Positions 26,341 to 35,583 of a stretch of DNA of 64,000 nt are shown in pieces. The stretch is taken from NCBI GenBank assembly GCA_902779305.1, contig CACZBD010000011.1:1-64000 (forward strand), given 5' to 3'. Each line of letters opens with the position of its first letter. The first letter of the stretch is position 1. The stretch is from an uncultured Lachnospiraceae bacterium (GTDB taxonomy: Bacteria > Bacillota > Clostridia > Lachnospirales > Lachnospiraceae). The notes below the pieces were generated by a model that did no database searches, was not told the origin of the DNA, and saw only the letters and a list, made by a program, of their open reading frames with translations. The position numbers were made by a program, and so were the translations under genes.

Positions 26341-28812
26341 CAGCAGGGGGTCGAACCTGATGTTGGTGATCGCCACCTGATCGCCGGTCAGTGCCAGATA
26401 GACTTTGGGCGGATCGTGCTTGATCACGGAAGTGAAGTTGATATGTATGCCTGCGTTTTCAGAACGAACCGTGATCGTGTTTCCGTTGCGCCTGATCACA
26501 ACATCCCAGTCAAGCCCCTCACGATTACGTTCTTTCCATTTATCCCAGTTTCCGAAGCTGTCATCTTTGGAAAATTCATTTTTGTTGTCGGCAAGATCAT
26601 TGGAATCCCAGTCTTCGCCATCCAGTCTGATCACGGCATAATCCTCAAAGCCCTCGCCGTCCGGCTGTCCGTTCTTAGAGTAGAAGAGATTGACAAACGG
26701 ACAGTGCCATACAAGTCTTGCGGTAGGCAGGCTCATCGAATGGAAGGTGATACGCATATCGCCGATAACGGGAACGGCCTTGGACGAGAGAGAACGCCAG
26801 CCGTCGATCTGCACGTTCGGCACATCACCCGCAGGGACGTCAATAAAGCTGATCTCCTCAGCAATTCTTGGAATGCTGTCTTCGGCGGCCTCTTCTTCGG
26901 ATTGTGTGATCTCCACGTTGCTGATCACGCAGTTTTCGCCGGTAATGCCGATGTAGGCATACCGTGTGCTGTCCTCGAGCGCGATCGTCGTCTTTATGGT
27001 ACGGAATTCCGTTGTGATCGTGATGAGCAGGTGGTCTTTGACCTTGACGCCGTTGATACTGTATGAGATTCCTTTCCGGTTCAGTGCGTCATGATCGGGA
27101 GCGGTGGAGGACACGTGATCAATGCATTCGGTTTTGATCTTGCGGGCACTGATCTTTTCGGCGGTTCCGTCCAGACGGATGGTTGCATATTCCGTGTACA
27201 GGAATTCCTGTCTGAAGCCTTCCTCCTCGTGGACACGGGCATCAAGAGAATCAAACACGATCAGTGTCGGAATACTGCTGGTGTATGCCTGATCGGCTGT
27301 GGCGCGGCTTGAAAACCGGATGCTCACGGGTTTTTGCGTCAGCCGGATCCCTTCGGAGATCTTTTCCCGGAACCGAACGCAGGTCATACCCGATCGCCCG
27401 GCCAATACCGAAACCGCATCCTGCTCCTTCATGTGATAGTCGGGATCGTTGTCGAGCATGTTCAGCATGATGTGCGCATAGACAGGATCAAACTGGGTAC
27501 CGGAGCCCTTGACGAGTTCTTCCCTGACCTTGTGCTGGGGAACCGGATCCCTGTAACTTCGTTTTGAAGTCATTGCATCATATGCATCTGCAACGGCAAT
27601 GATCCTTGCGATCCATGGGATGTCTTCTCCAAGCAGGTTATCCGGATATCCCTTGCCGTCATAGCGTTCATGATGATGGTGCGCTCCGATGCTCAGATAA
27701 GGGGAACGGCTGATGCTTGAGAGGATCTGTTTGCCGATTACGGGATGTGCCTTGATCGCAGCGTATTCCTCCTCTGTCAGCTTGCCGTTTTTGTTGATGA
27801 TGTTGTCCGGGATCCCGATCTTTCCGACATCATGAAGCAGGGCGGAAAAATAGACCTCCTCCACGTCTTCTTCTTTGAGCCCTGCCCTTCTTGCGATCTC
27901 TCTGGAATACTCGGCGACACGCGTGGAATGACCGTGTGTATAAGCATCCTTGGCATCGATCGCGTTGGCCAGCGCCTCCGCCGTCTGCGTGAACAGCAGA
28001 TGCATGTTTTTCCGTTCGTTTTTGAGCAGCTCGATCTCAAGCTGATCGGCGTGCTTGACGGTCTCATTCATGTCTAAGAAAGAGAAGATATACAGGACCA
28101 CCACCATGCCGACCATCGAAATGTTGGTGAACGAGATGCCGTAGATGAACAGCTGGGTCACGGAAGCGATAAAGGGAACCAGCGCGAACAAAAGCAAAGG
28201 GATCACCATCCGTGTCCGCAGCCTGTTCCGGTACTGTATGATCGTGATCATCAAAAAGATCAGGATGATGAGCGGGATCGAATAGCACAAGATCATGCCG
28301 GGAGAACGCTGATAGCGGTTCTGTTCATCAAAGGTGTAATACAGACCGGTAAACTGGGAAATGATGATGAGCACTTCGCCAAAAGCTACAAGAAAATGGA
28401 TGCTTTGAAGCAGTTTCGGAACCGAAGTCAGACCGCCTTCATGCAGATAGAGGTCCGTCAGATAGATCGTGAATGTCCACAGGGTGACTAAAGACAGCGT
28501 AAACACCATGAAATTGCTGATCCTGACCATCCAATAGCCGAGCGTGCTCGTGTTTCCTCTGAATATGTAGGCATACCTGTCGCAGATCAGAAGCAGTGTC
28601 ACGCTTATTTCCAGCCCGAGCATGCTCAGTCTGCGCTTGCCCGACAAGGCTTTCGAGATCAGCGTGAAAAAGATCAGCATGCAGACGATGCCGACCAGAA
28701 CAAGCATGATATCCAGTTGATAATCCTGCAGAAATTTAATAAACATACGCATATTATAGGTTAATAAGATGAAAAAGTCACGAACTTTGCATTTTATTCT
28801 GAATTCGGTCAT
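26338..28812 (-). CDS. 7TM HD-GYP protein with duplicated C-terminal domain
   Basis: 824 residues. N-terminal 7-TM region (residues about 28-240, several hydrophobic helices), a helical linker, then an HD-GYP domain with HDVGKIGIPD (His/Asp near residue 327-328), HHHHERYDGKGYP and DAYDAMTS, i.e. a complete metal-binding and GYP set, so cyclic-di-GMP phosphodiesterase activity is likely. The last 300 residues hold two related beta-rich halves, each with YAxIRLDG and an ending like YIGITGENCVISNVEI or YLALTGDQVAITNIRF. These are probable beta sandwiches on the cytoplasmic side. The stop codon is inside a repeat. The start lacks a clear SD; MRMFIKFLQ, 20 residues in, is an alternative. Confidence 0.9.
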   Translation of the reverse strand: MTEFRIKCKVRDFFILLTYNMRMFIKFLQDYQLDIMLVLVGIVCMLIFFTLISKALSGKRRLSMLGLEISVTLLLICDRYAYIFRGNTSTLGYWMVRISNFMVFTLSLVTLWTFTIYLTDLYLHEGGLTSVPKLLQSIHFLVAFGEVLIIISQFTGLYYTFDEQNRYQRSPGMILCYSIPLIILIFLMITIIQYRNRLRTRMVIPLLLFALVPFIASVTQLFIYGISFTNISMVGMVVVLYIFSFLDMNETVKHADQLEIELLKNERKNMHLLFTQTAEALANAIDAKDAYTHGHSTRVAEYSREIARRAGLKEEDVEEVYFSALLHDVGKIGIPDNIINKNGKLTEEEYAAIKAHPVIGKQILSSISRSPYLSIGAHHHHERYDGKGYPDNLLGEDIPWIARIIAVADAYDAMTSKRSYRDPVPQHKVREELVKGSGTQFDPVYAHIMLNMLDNDPDYHMKEQDAVSVLAGRSGMTCVRFREKISEGIRLTQKPVSIRFSSRATADQAYTSSIPTLIVFDSLDARVHEEEGFRQEFLYTEYATIRLDGTAEKISARKIKTECIDHVSSTAPDHDALNRKGISYSINGVKVKDHLLITITTEFRTIKTTIALEDSTRYAYIGITGENCVISNVEITQSEEEAAEDSIPRIAEEISFIDVPAGDVPNVQIDGWRSLSSKAVPVIGDMRITFHSMSLPTARLVWHCPFVNLFYSKNGQPDGEGFEDYAVIRLDGEDWDSNDLADNKNEFSKDDSFGNWDKWKERNREGLDWDVVIRRNGNTITVRSENAGIHINFTSVIKHDPPKVYLALTGDQVAITNIRFDPLL

Positions 28813-28891
28813 AGACTATGTTAAAATAGGTTCATATCCGTACAGATTATTTTTATGACCCGAAACGGGAGCAACCAAAGGAAGAGATGAG

Positions 28892-29692
28892 ATGAACACA
28901 GAAAAGATCACAGAGATCGTAAAAGAAGCGGGAAAGATCCTGCTGAACGCCAAGCGCCCCAAGGTTATGGAAAAATCAGGGCATTCGAACTTCTTTACCG
29001 AAACGGATGAGAAGATCCAGGCTTTCCTGTTTGAGAATCTGCAAAAAGAATTTCCGGATGCCGCGTTCCTTGGCGAGGAGGACGGTCAGGATGTTTTCCG
29101 GGAAAAGATGGAAAAGGGTTACTGTTTTGTGATCGATCCGATCGACGGAACTTCCAACTTTATCTATGCGTACAGGCCGTCCGTCATTTCGGTCGGGCTC
29201 TTAAAGGACGGGGATCCGTATTTCGGCATGGTCTACAATCCGTATGACGATATGCTTTTTTCAGCAACAAAGGGACAGGGCGCCTACATGAATGGCGAGA
29301 GGATCCTCTCTTCCGATGCGCCGCTTTCCGAAAGCCTCGCGGTGTTCGGGACCACGCCCTATTATACAGAGCTGCGGGACCTGTCATTTGAGATCGCAAA
29401 GGAAATGATGCCGCTTTGCGTGGATCTGAGGAGATCCGGGACCTCCGCATGGGATATGTGCTGTGTGGCGATCGGCCGCGCTGCCCTGTATTTTGAAATG
29501 AAAATACAGTTATGGGACTATGCCGCTGCGGCGCTGATCGCGCAGGAAGCCGGCTGCACGGTCACCGATGCAGAGGGAAATCCGCTCTCATACAGAGGCT
29601 CCACATCCGCGCTTTGCAGGAGCAGAGGCGTCAGAGAGATTCCCGCATGCTTCCGCCTTGCAAAAGGCCAAGGCGATGATCCGGCAGAATAA
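28892..29692 (+). CDS. inositol monophosphatase family protein
   Basis: 266 residues. GEED (residue 56-59), DPIDGTSNF and LWDYAA are the metal-binding motifs of the IMPase/FBPase superfamily (SuhB-like). The enzymes dephosphorylate inositol phosphate or related sugar phosphates in a Mg-dependent way. Good RBS AAAGGAAG. It is divergent from the HD-GYP gene across 79 bases and 43 bases ahead of a methyltransferase gene. Substrate cannot be told from sequence. Confidence 0.92.
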   Translation: MNTEKITEIVKEAGKILLNAKRPKVMEKSGHSNFFTETDEKIQAFLFENLQKEFPDAAFLGEEDGQDVFREKMEKGYCFVIDPIDGTSNFIYAYRPSVISVGLLKDGDPYFGMVYNPYDDMLFSATKGQGAYMNGERILSSDAPLSESLAVFGTTPYYTELRDLSFEIAKEMMPLCVDLRRSGTSAWDMCCVAIGRAALYFEMKIQLWDYAAAALIAQEAGCTVTDAEGNPLSYRGSTSALCRSRGVREIPACFRLAKGQGDDPAE

Positions 29693-29735
29693 AAATCACA
29701 GGGCAAAAAGAGAGAAGAGAAAAGAGAAAAGCGGT

Positions 29736-30512
29736 ATGGATACAGTAAAAATCACGGCATTAAGAAAAGCGTGGGAAGAAGAGGAGAAGATCGCGCATAT
29801 CCACGGATGGGATTTTTCCCACATCCATGGCAGATATGAGGAAGAAGATGATCTGCCCTGGGATTATAAGCAGATCATTGAGGAGTATCTGACAGATGAC
29901 ATGAAACTGCTGGATTACGATACGGGCGGCGGCGAGTTTCTGTTGTCTCTGGGACATCCTTACCGGAACACGGCGGCTACAGAAGGATATCCTCCAAACG
30001 TGGAGCTTTGCAAAGAAACCCTGCTCCCGTTAGGGATTGACTTTAAACCCTGCAATGATGCGAAGAAGATCCCTTTCTCCGACAATTCGTTTGACATCTT
30101 CATCAACAGACACGGCAGCTTTGATCCTGAGGAAGCCTACAGGATCATAAAGCCCGGCGGGATGTTCATTACGCAGCAGGTGGGAAGCAAAAACGACAGG
30201 GAACTCGTGGAAATGGTCCTGCCGGATGTTCCCGTTCCGTTCCCTGAGCAGGAATTGTCCGTTCAGAAGAAAAAGTTTGAGGATGCAGGCTTTGATGTGA
30301 TCCGCTCAGATGAAGCGTTCCGGCCGATCCGGTTCTTTGATGTGGGGGCTTTTGTCTGGTTTGCGCGGATCATTGAATGGGAGTTCGTGGGGTTTTCCGT
30401 GGAAAACTGTTTTGACAGACTGCTCCGGATGCAGGAACTTATCGAGCAGAACGGGGCTGTGGAAGGAACCGTTCACAGATATCTCATCGTCGCAAAAAAA
30501 ATGGACCACTAA
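29736..30512 (+). CDS. SAM-dependent methyltransferase (class I)
   Basis: 258 residues. LLDYDTGGGEFLLSLG is motif I of the Rossmann methyltransferase fold (DxGxGxG variant), followed by IPFSDNSFDIFINRHG and LRIIKPGG-like IIKPGGMFITQQ. Substrate unknown; it resembles type-11 methyltransferases acting on small molecules or RNA. The final residues MDH and the TAA stop are encoded inside a dispersed repeat copy, so the native C terminus may have been replaced. Starts at 29736; longer upstream frames overlap the phosphatase gene. Confidence 0.85.
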   Translation: MDTVKITALRKAWEEEEKIAHIHGWDFSHIHGRYEEEDDLPWDYKQIIEEYLTDDMKLLDYDTGGGEFLLSLGHPYRNTAATEGYPPNVELCKETLLPLGIDFKPCNDAKKIPFSDNSFDIFINRHGSFDPEEAYRIIKPGGMFITQQVGSKNDRELVEMVLPDVPVPFPEQELSVQKKKFEDAGFDVIRSDEAFRPIRFFDVGAFVWFARIIEWEFVGFSVENCFDRLLRMQELIEQNGAVEGTVHRYLIVAKKMDH

Positions 30513-30531
30513 CCCCGTCCCCAAGGGACCA
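30502..30531 (-). repeat. dispersed repeat, copy 5 (single reverse core)
   Basis: TGGACCACTAACCCCGTCCC followed by CAAGGGACCA on the plus strand. It contains the stop codon of the methyltransferase and ends 18 bases before the start of the histidine kinase gene. Confidence 0.9.
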
Positions 30532-30548
30532 AAATAAGGAGCATTCGG

Positions 30549-32816
30549 ATGTATGCATTTGTCTTAGCGGTATTATATTTTACGATCGTCGGCCTCTTTG
30601 CCATCAGCATGTTCTGCCTGTCAAAGTGGGGAGGCAGGCTGCAGACGTTTCTGTTTTTCAACTGCGTTTCCCATCTGGTCTATAACTGTGCTTATGTACT
30701 GATCCTGCATGCGAAAAATCAGGATACCTACGTTACTGCGCTTAAGATTGGGTACTTAGGCCGCGTCTGGGTAGGGCTTGCCATGACTCTGTTTGTGGCG
30801 GAACTTTGCGGAAAACAATTCCCGAGGATCGCCAAAATATCAGCCGGTGTCGTCAACATGGTCGTCTATCTATTCATCCTGAATCTGGAGAAAACAAAGC
30901 TTTACTATAAGCAGATGGAATTTGTCATGAACGGGGACTTTCCGACTCTGCCGCACAGTGGCGGACTGCTCTATTATTTTTTCACCATATTGAATCTGTT
31001 CTATGCATATGCGTGCATGCATCTGATCATTGCAGCGTTTGTCAGGGAGAAAAACAAAACGGCCAAAAAGCGGAATCTGCTGGTCCTGATCGCCCTGACA
31101 TCCATGTGCTTATCCTATATCATCTACTTCTTCAAGCTCATTCCGCTCGCACGCATTTTTGATGTCATGATCATTGCTTATGCCATCTGTACGGCAATGA
31201 TGCTGATCTCCATCATTAAATACAAAATGCTGGATGCCTCTTCGGCCGCGAAAAACTATGCCGTCGACGAACTCTCTGAAGGGATCATCGTTGTGGATGC
31301 CGATGACCATGTCAGCTACTGCAATAATCCGGCGCTTCGGATGTTTCCGCAGCTTGCGGAAAACGATCCGTCTTATGTGAAGATACATAAGCTGCTGGAT
31401 GATTTTGAATTTGCGATCTTATCCGGTGAACCGGTAAAGAGTAACGGGCGGATCTATACGCCAAGATCCAAACAGCTGCTCGAAGACGGCGTCAGGGTCG
31501 GGACTCTCTATTCGCTCTCCGATGACAGTGATCATTACCGCTACATGGAGGAACTGCGGGAACAGAAGCGGATCGCCGATCAGGCCAACCGGGCCAAGTC
31601 ACGCTTCCTTGCGAACATGTCCCATGAGATCCGCACCCCGATCAATGCGGTGCTGGGCTTTAACGAGATGATCGCCAGGGAATGCGATAAAGTCGTATCG
31701 ACCGGGGAGCCTGTAAGTCCTGCCGCGAAGGAAGCACTTGGCAATATCGGTACGTATTCGGAAAACATCGGAGGTGCCGGCAACAACCTCTTATCGATCA
31801 TCAACAGCATTCTGGACTTATCCAAGATCGAAGCCGGGAAAATGGATCTGACGGAGGATGCGTATCTCTTAAAGACGCTGCTTAAGGACATTACCGGAAT
31901 GACCCGTTTTCGAGCCGAGGAAAAAGGGCTTGCTTTTGTCACAGAGGTGGAGGAGACACTGCCGGGAACACTGTATGGTGACATGGTGCGGATCCGTCAG
32001 GTACTCACCAATGTCCTGACGAATTCCGTAAAGTATACCGACAAGGGTACCGTGTGGCTGACCGTTCGCGCCAAAGAGGCGAAACCGTATCAGGAAGGGC
32101 AGATGCTGACACTTTCCTTTACGATCCGGGATACCGGGATCGGGATCCGCGAAGAGGATATGCAGAAATTGTTCGGTTCGTTTGAACGTCTGGAAATGAA
32201 TCGCAACAGCACGATCGAGGGAACGGGCTTAGGCCTTGCGATCTCACATCAGCTCGTCTCCATGATGGGCGGTACGATTGAAGCACAGAGCGAATACGGA
32301 ACGGGTTCGACCTTTACCATTCATCTTCCGCAGAAGATCGTGAAGTGTGATCCGATCGGCAATTTCAGTGCCAAGGCGGAGAAAGCCAAAAAGAACGAGC
32401 CTTACCATGTTTCGTTTACGGCGCCGGATGCAAAGATTCTGGCGGTGGATGATACGAATCTGAATCTGAAGCTGATCAAGGCGTTGCTTCGGGATACGGA
32501 ACTCTCGATCGATACGGCGGATGGCGGAAGAGAGGCGCTTTCGCTTTGTATGCAGAATGCTTATGATCTTATCTTAATGGATCAGCGTATGCCGAACATG
32601 GACGGTATCGAAACGATGAAACAGATCCACGTGCAGGAAGGCGGGCAAAATCATGAGACTCCGGTCATCTGTATGACTGCCGATGCGATCATCGGGTCAA
32701 GAGAGCGGTATCTGGAGGAGGGCTTTGATGATTACTTATCCAAGCCCATCAAAGCCGCGGAACTCGAGCAGATGCTGATCAAGCATTTGCGTGATCTTTG
32801 TCACATTCGGGGTTAA
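30549..32816 (+). CDS. hybrid histidine kinase with 7TM input, PAS and receiver
   Basis: 755 residues. An N-terminal 7TM histidine-kinase input region (residues 1-225), a PAS-like segment (about 235-335, ELSEGIIVVDADDHV), a coiled coil, HisKA with phosphoacceptor His359 in NMSHEIRTPIN, an ATPase domain with N, G1 and G2 boxes (DTGIGI, GTGLGLAIS), and a C-terminal receiver whose phospho-Asp is D678 in LILMDQRMPNMDG with KP at the end. RBS AAGGAG lies directly after the repeat. Output is unknown since no DNA-binding partner is adjacent; the nearby HD-GYP protein suggests shared signalling. Confidence 0.95.
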   Translation: MYAFVLAVLYFTIVGLFAISMFCLSKWGGRLQTFLFFNCVSHLVYNCAYVLILHAKNQDTYVTALKIGYLGRVWVGLAMTLFVAELCGKQFPRIAKISAGVVNMVVYLFILNLEKTKLYYKQMEFVMNGDFPTLPHSGGLLYYFFTILNLFYAYACMHLIIAAFVREKNKTAKKRNLLVLIALTSMCLSYIIYFFKLIPLARIFDVMIIAYAICTAMMLISIIKYKMLDASSAAKNYAVDELSEGIIVVDADDHVSYCNNPALRMFPQLAENDPSYVKIHKLLDDFEFAILSGEPVKSNGRIYTPRSKQLLEDGVRVGTLYSLSDDSDHYRYMEELREQKRIADQANRAKSRFLANMSHEIRTPINAVLGFNEMIARECDKVVSTGEPVSPAAKEALGNIGTYSENIGGAGNNLLSIINSILDLSKIEAGKMDLTEDAYLLKTLLKDITGMTRFRAEEKGLAFVTEVEETLPGTLYGDMVRIRQVLTNVLTNSVKYTDKGTVWLTVRAKEAKPYQEGQMLTLSFTIRDTGIGIREEDMQKLFGSFERLEMNRNSTIEGTGLGLAISHQLVSMMGGTIEAQSEYGTGSTFTIHLPQKIVKCDPIGNFSAKAEKAKKNEPYHVSFTAPDAKILAVDDTNLNLKLIKALLRDTELSIDTADGGREALSLCMQNAYDLILMDQRMPNMDGIETMKQIHVQEGGQNHETPVICMTADAIIGSRERYLEEGFDDYLSKPIKAAELEQMLIKHLRDLCHIRG

Positions 32817-32832
32817 GGCTGAGCAGGTCAAA

Positions 32833-32880
32833 TGGACCACTGACCCCGAATGGACCACTAACCCCGTCCCCAAGAGACCA
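32833..32880 (-). repeat. dispersed repeat, copy 6 (truncated plus full reverse core)
   Basis: A partial reverse core (TGGACCACTGACCCCG, 32833-32848) followed by a full one (32851-32880), 17 bases after the kinase stop codon. Confidence 0.9.
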
Positions 32881-33005
32881 TTTCTGCTTCAGACAAATCG
32901 AAAGATTTTCCTTTCAATATGAAAGTCAAACGCTTGCATTGTGCTTCAAAACACCTTACTATGGGCATACAGAGTCGACACTGTAGAAACTTAAGGAGAT
33001 GCGCA

Positions 33006-33545
33006 ATGCAGAACACAGGCTTGGATGAACTGGATCATAAGATCCTGCAATTGATCAAAGACAACGCCAGACTTTCGTATTCCGAGATCGCAGACCGGAT
33101 CGGCGGGATCACGAGAGTTTCCGTAAGGAACAGGATGAAAGCACTGGAAGAAAACGGCGTCATTCGCGGATACCGGACGATCATCGACACGAGCGGAACC
33201 GGTCATGCGATCAAGTTTTTCATCGAGACCAAAAGCAAACGCGGAATGTATGCGGAAGTGGTTGATTTTCTCACATCCATAGATATTATCCGTGAAGTCC
33301 ATACCATATCGGGACAGTGCAAGATCATAGCTGTCGGCTATGCGCCCGATCCTGCGACCCTGCACGGCTATGCGCATCGTATGTTCAAGATCCTTGATGA
33401 AATGGAAGCGGTAGAAGAGTTTTCCTTTGATCAGGTGACGATCACACATAAAGATGACGGAGGGATCTACGATGTCGGAAACGGTAAAATACAGCAGGAT
33501 GAAGGAAATACTAAACAGGACCGAAGGAATGGAACTGCACGATAA
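33006..33545 (+). CDS. Lrp/AsnC family transcriptional regulator
   Basis: About 179 residues from ATG 33006 with TAAGGAGATG upstream. N-terminal winged helix LDELDHKILQLIKDNARLSYSEIADRIG...VSVRNRMKALEENGVIRGY is a textbook AsnC HTH; the RAM ligand domain covers residues 65-150 but is short, and the last 30 residues (YDVGNGKIQQDEGNTKQDRR) are a basic tail encoded where the downstream gene overlaps by 74 bases. Effector amino acid unknown. Confidence 0.93.
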   Translation: MQNTGLDELDHKILQLIKDNARLSYSEIADRIGGITRVSVRNRMKALEENGVIRGYRTIIDTSGTGHAIKFFIETKSKRGMYAEVVDFLTSIDIIREVHTISGQCKIIAVGYAPDPATLHGYAHRMFKILDEMEAVEEFSFDQVTITHKDDGGIYDVGNGKIQQDEGNTKQDRRNGTAR

Positions 33546-33843
33546 AAAAGACGGAAATTTCAAGTTCCCGGTGTATCTAAAGGAACGGTATAAGACCGTG
33601 GATATCGATGCGCTGGAATTAAGCGTACGATCCCAAAACTGCCTAAGGCGCGCCGGCTTTCAGACGGTTTACGACCTGATCAGCGGGATCCGTGGCATGG
33701 AGGATCTGAAAAGGATCAGGAACTGCGGTGTTAACAGCAGCAGAGAGATCATGGAAAACCTGTTCCTGTTTCAGTACCATGACACGAAGCCGGAACAGCG
33801 GGGATCATATCTGCAGGATCTGATTTTTATGAATTGTAAATAA
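33472..33843 (+). CDS. RNA polymerase alpha-CTD-like stand-alone protein
   Basis: About 123 residues from ATG 33472 (GGAGGG upstream). Residues 40-95 (IDALELSVRSQNCLRRAGFQ then LKRIRNCGVNSSREIMENL) closely follow the C-terminal domain of the RNA polymerase alpha subunit, which has the same ELSVRSxNCLKRAGIxT and helix-hairpin-helix. There is no N-terminal alpha domain. It overlaps the Lrp gene by 74 bases in another frame, so the two are translationally coupled. A role as a DNA-binding or polymerase-competing cofactor of the Lrp protein is inference. Confidence 0.8.
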   Translation: MSETVKYSRMKEILNRTEGMELHDKKDGNFKFPVYLKERYKTVDIDALELSVRSQNCLRRAGFQTVYDLISGIRGMEDLKRIRNCGVNSSREIMENLFLFQYHDTKPEQRGSYLQDLIFMNCK

Positions 33844-33862
33844 CAGAAGCATTGAAACAAAA

Positions 33863-33909
33863 AAGCAACAATGCAGTAGGAAATAATGAAGCCCTCTGCA
33901 TTGTTGCTT
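33863..33909 (-). terminator. terminator of the tRNA-Val transcript
   Basis: AAGCAACAATGCAG and CTGCATTGTTGCTT form a perfect 14-bp stem; on the minus strand it is followed by TTTTTTG. Confidence 0.9.
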
Positions 33910-33911
33910 TA

Positions 33912-33984
33912 TGGGACCAAGGGGACTCGAACCCATGACCTTTCACATGTGAAGCGAACGCTCTCCCGGCTGAGCTATGATCCC
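33912..33984 (-). tRNA. tRNA-Val (anticodon CAC)
   Basis: 73 nt on the minus strand: acceptor GGGATCA/TGGTCCC with discriminator A, D arm GCTC..GAGC, anticodon stem TTCGC/GTGAA with loop TTCACAT (anticodon CAC, reading GUG), T loop TTCGAGT. The T stem has one mismatch (ATGGG against CCCCT). No CCA is encoded. Own promoter and terminator are present. Confidence 0.85.
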
Positions 33985-34023
33985 ATATTATCTGCCATCT
34001 CACGATAGCACCCTTCGTATTCT

Positions 34024-34052
34024 ATTGTAATTCTTGTTTCCCATATAATCAA
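34024..34052 (-). promoter_or_regulatory. promoter of the tRNA gene
   Basis: On the minus strand TTGATT, 17 bases, TACAAT; the -10 ends 40 bases before the tRNA. Confidence 0.6.
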
Positions 34053-34127
34053 GTCTGAAGTCAAATGGAAAGGGGAAACAGGTGGTAGAGCAGTGTTGGA
34101 TTGAAAAAATGCATATTTTCTATTGTT

Positions 34128-35414
34128 TTATTCCTGCGAAAGCCCAGTGCCAACCGGAGCAAGTATCTGTGATAACCGGATCGGGCCCGCTTGTTTTCCG
34201 GGCTCTGCGTCAAGCAATGCCAGGCATTGTTGGAAAGTCACAGATGTCGTATCGATCACAGGTACGAACAGAACGAACTTCTGTCCGTTATGCGTGAAAT
34301 GGCATCTCTTGGCTACGCTTCCACTGCAAAGAGCGACGACAGCGTCTGCTGTCAGGCTCGGATCATTTCCAAGATAAAGATCGATGACCGTTACCGGTGC
34401 ACCATTTGCTCTTGCAAGGCTGTCTGCCAAAGCACTTTCAATCATGCTCTGGATCTGTGCTGCTGTGAAAGTCGCTGAAACAAGTGCCGTATCCGCGGTG
34501 TTATTTCCGGAGCCTGTATCTTCTTCATTTTCAATCACTTTACGCACCGCAATCGGTACCGGGTTGCCGGCCTCATCGAATACAACGTCTATGACGATGT
34601 TTTCGCTAATCCCGCTGATCGTCCATGTGCCGTTACCGTTATCTGTTATGGTTGCATCACCGTTTGTTGTGAGTCCGGAGATGATCTTCGTGTTATCGGA
34701 TGCGCTCAGCGTAACGGAGCCATTCTCCCAAAGCCAGAAATCCTTGAAATCTCCATTGGAATCGTTTTCCACAAAGGTATCACCGGCCGTTCCGTCTGCA
34801 GTCGTCAGATTATCCCAGACATCCGATACAACTTTCCACATCTGTTTGATCACGTTTACATCACCTGTGAGCGTTCCCTCTCCCAGATTCATGTTGATGG
34901 TTCCGCCATCGACGGCCCCGCCATGATTGATCTCTACAATACCATTCTCATTATTAAAAACCGCGCCGAAGTTATCAACGACTTGACCATTATTCCCGTC
35001 GGTTCTACTACCACTGACGCCTCCGACAAGTCCGTCATCATAATTTACCGCTACAATAGCGTAACTTTGATTACTTCCAACATCTCCATGGTTGTTTGAA
35101 ACTTCGCCAGCATTAGTATAAACAGAACCCTCATTGGTAATAACAGTTCCAAATCTGTGGTTTACTCGAATAGAAACACCTTCGTTAACGTGGTCAATAT
35201 ATCCACTATTGGAATGTACTTCCACATCAGCAATGTGAACAGTTGCTCCATATGAAACATCTCTCCAATGACCATCCGGATCCACCTCAATATCGCTAGA
35301 ATACTCAAAGTCATAATCATCTGCCCATGTCATCACAGGAATACAGATTACCATGCTTCCTGCCAGAAGCAGCGCCGTTAGTGTTGCGATTGCTCTTCTG
35401 ATAGTCGATTTCAT
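34128..35414 (-). CDS. secreted Asn/Gly-repeat protein
   Basis: 428 residues. Signal peptide with Ala-rich core (TLTALLLAGSMVICIPVMTWA). The N-terminal half is rich in short hydrophilic repeats (NEGVS, NEGSVYTNAGEVSNNHGDVGSNQ), about 20-residue spacing, suggestive of a parallel beta-helix. A later segment (DNGNGTWTISGISENIVIDVVFDEAG) looks like a beta-sandwich repeat. There is no LPXTG or lipobox, so it is probably released or non-covalently bound. RBS AAAGGAGGAC is excellent. Family not recognised; adhesin-like in character. Confidence 0.7.
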   Translation of the reverse strand: MKSTIRRAIATLTALLLAGSMVICIPVMTWADDYDFEYSSDIEVDPDGHWRDVSYGATVHIADVEVHSNSGYIDHVNEGVSIRVNHRFGTVITNEGSVYTNAGEVSNNHGDVGSNQSYAIVAVNYDDGLVGGVSGSRTDGNNGQVVDNFGAVFNNENGIVEINHGGAVDGGTINMNLGEGTLTGDVNVIKQMWKVVSDVWDNLTTADGTAGDTFVENDSNGDFKDFWLWENGSVTLSASDNTKIISGLTTNGDATITDNGNGTWTISGISENIVIDVVFDEAGNPVPIAVRKVIENEEDTGSGNNTADTALVSATFTAAQIQSMIESALADSLARANGAPVTVIDLYLGNDPSLTADAVVALCSGSVAKRCHFTHNGQKFVLFVPVIDTTSVTFQQCLALLDAEPGKQAGPIRLSQILAPVGTGLSQE

Positions 35415-35583
35415 GTTTCATCGTCCTCCTTTTCATTACGGATGGATTGTTATCATTCTCTTTTCAGACGTTCTGCTATCAACGAATAATCTATCGTTGC
35501 ATAATTGATATAATCTTTCTATAATAGGAGCATATCATGTCCCTTAGGGGTCAAGTCAATACCTTTTTTGAAAGAGGATCAGA

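Noticed and set aside
32919-33005. Longer start of the Lrp gene
   Set aside because: Ribosome site TAAGGAG fits ATG 33006 and the domain begins there.
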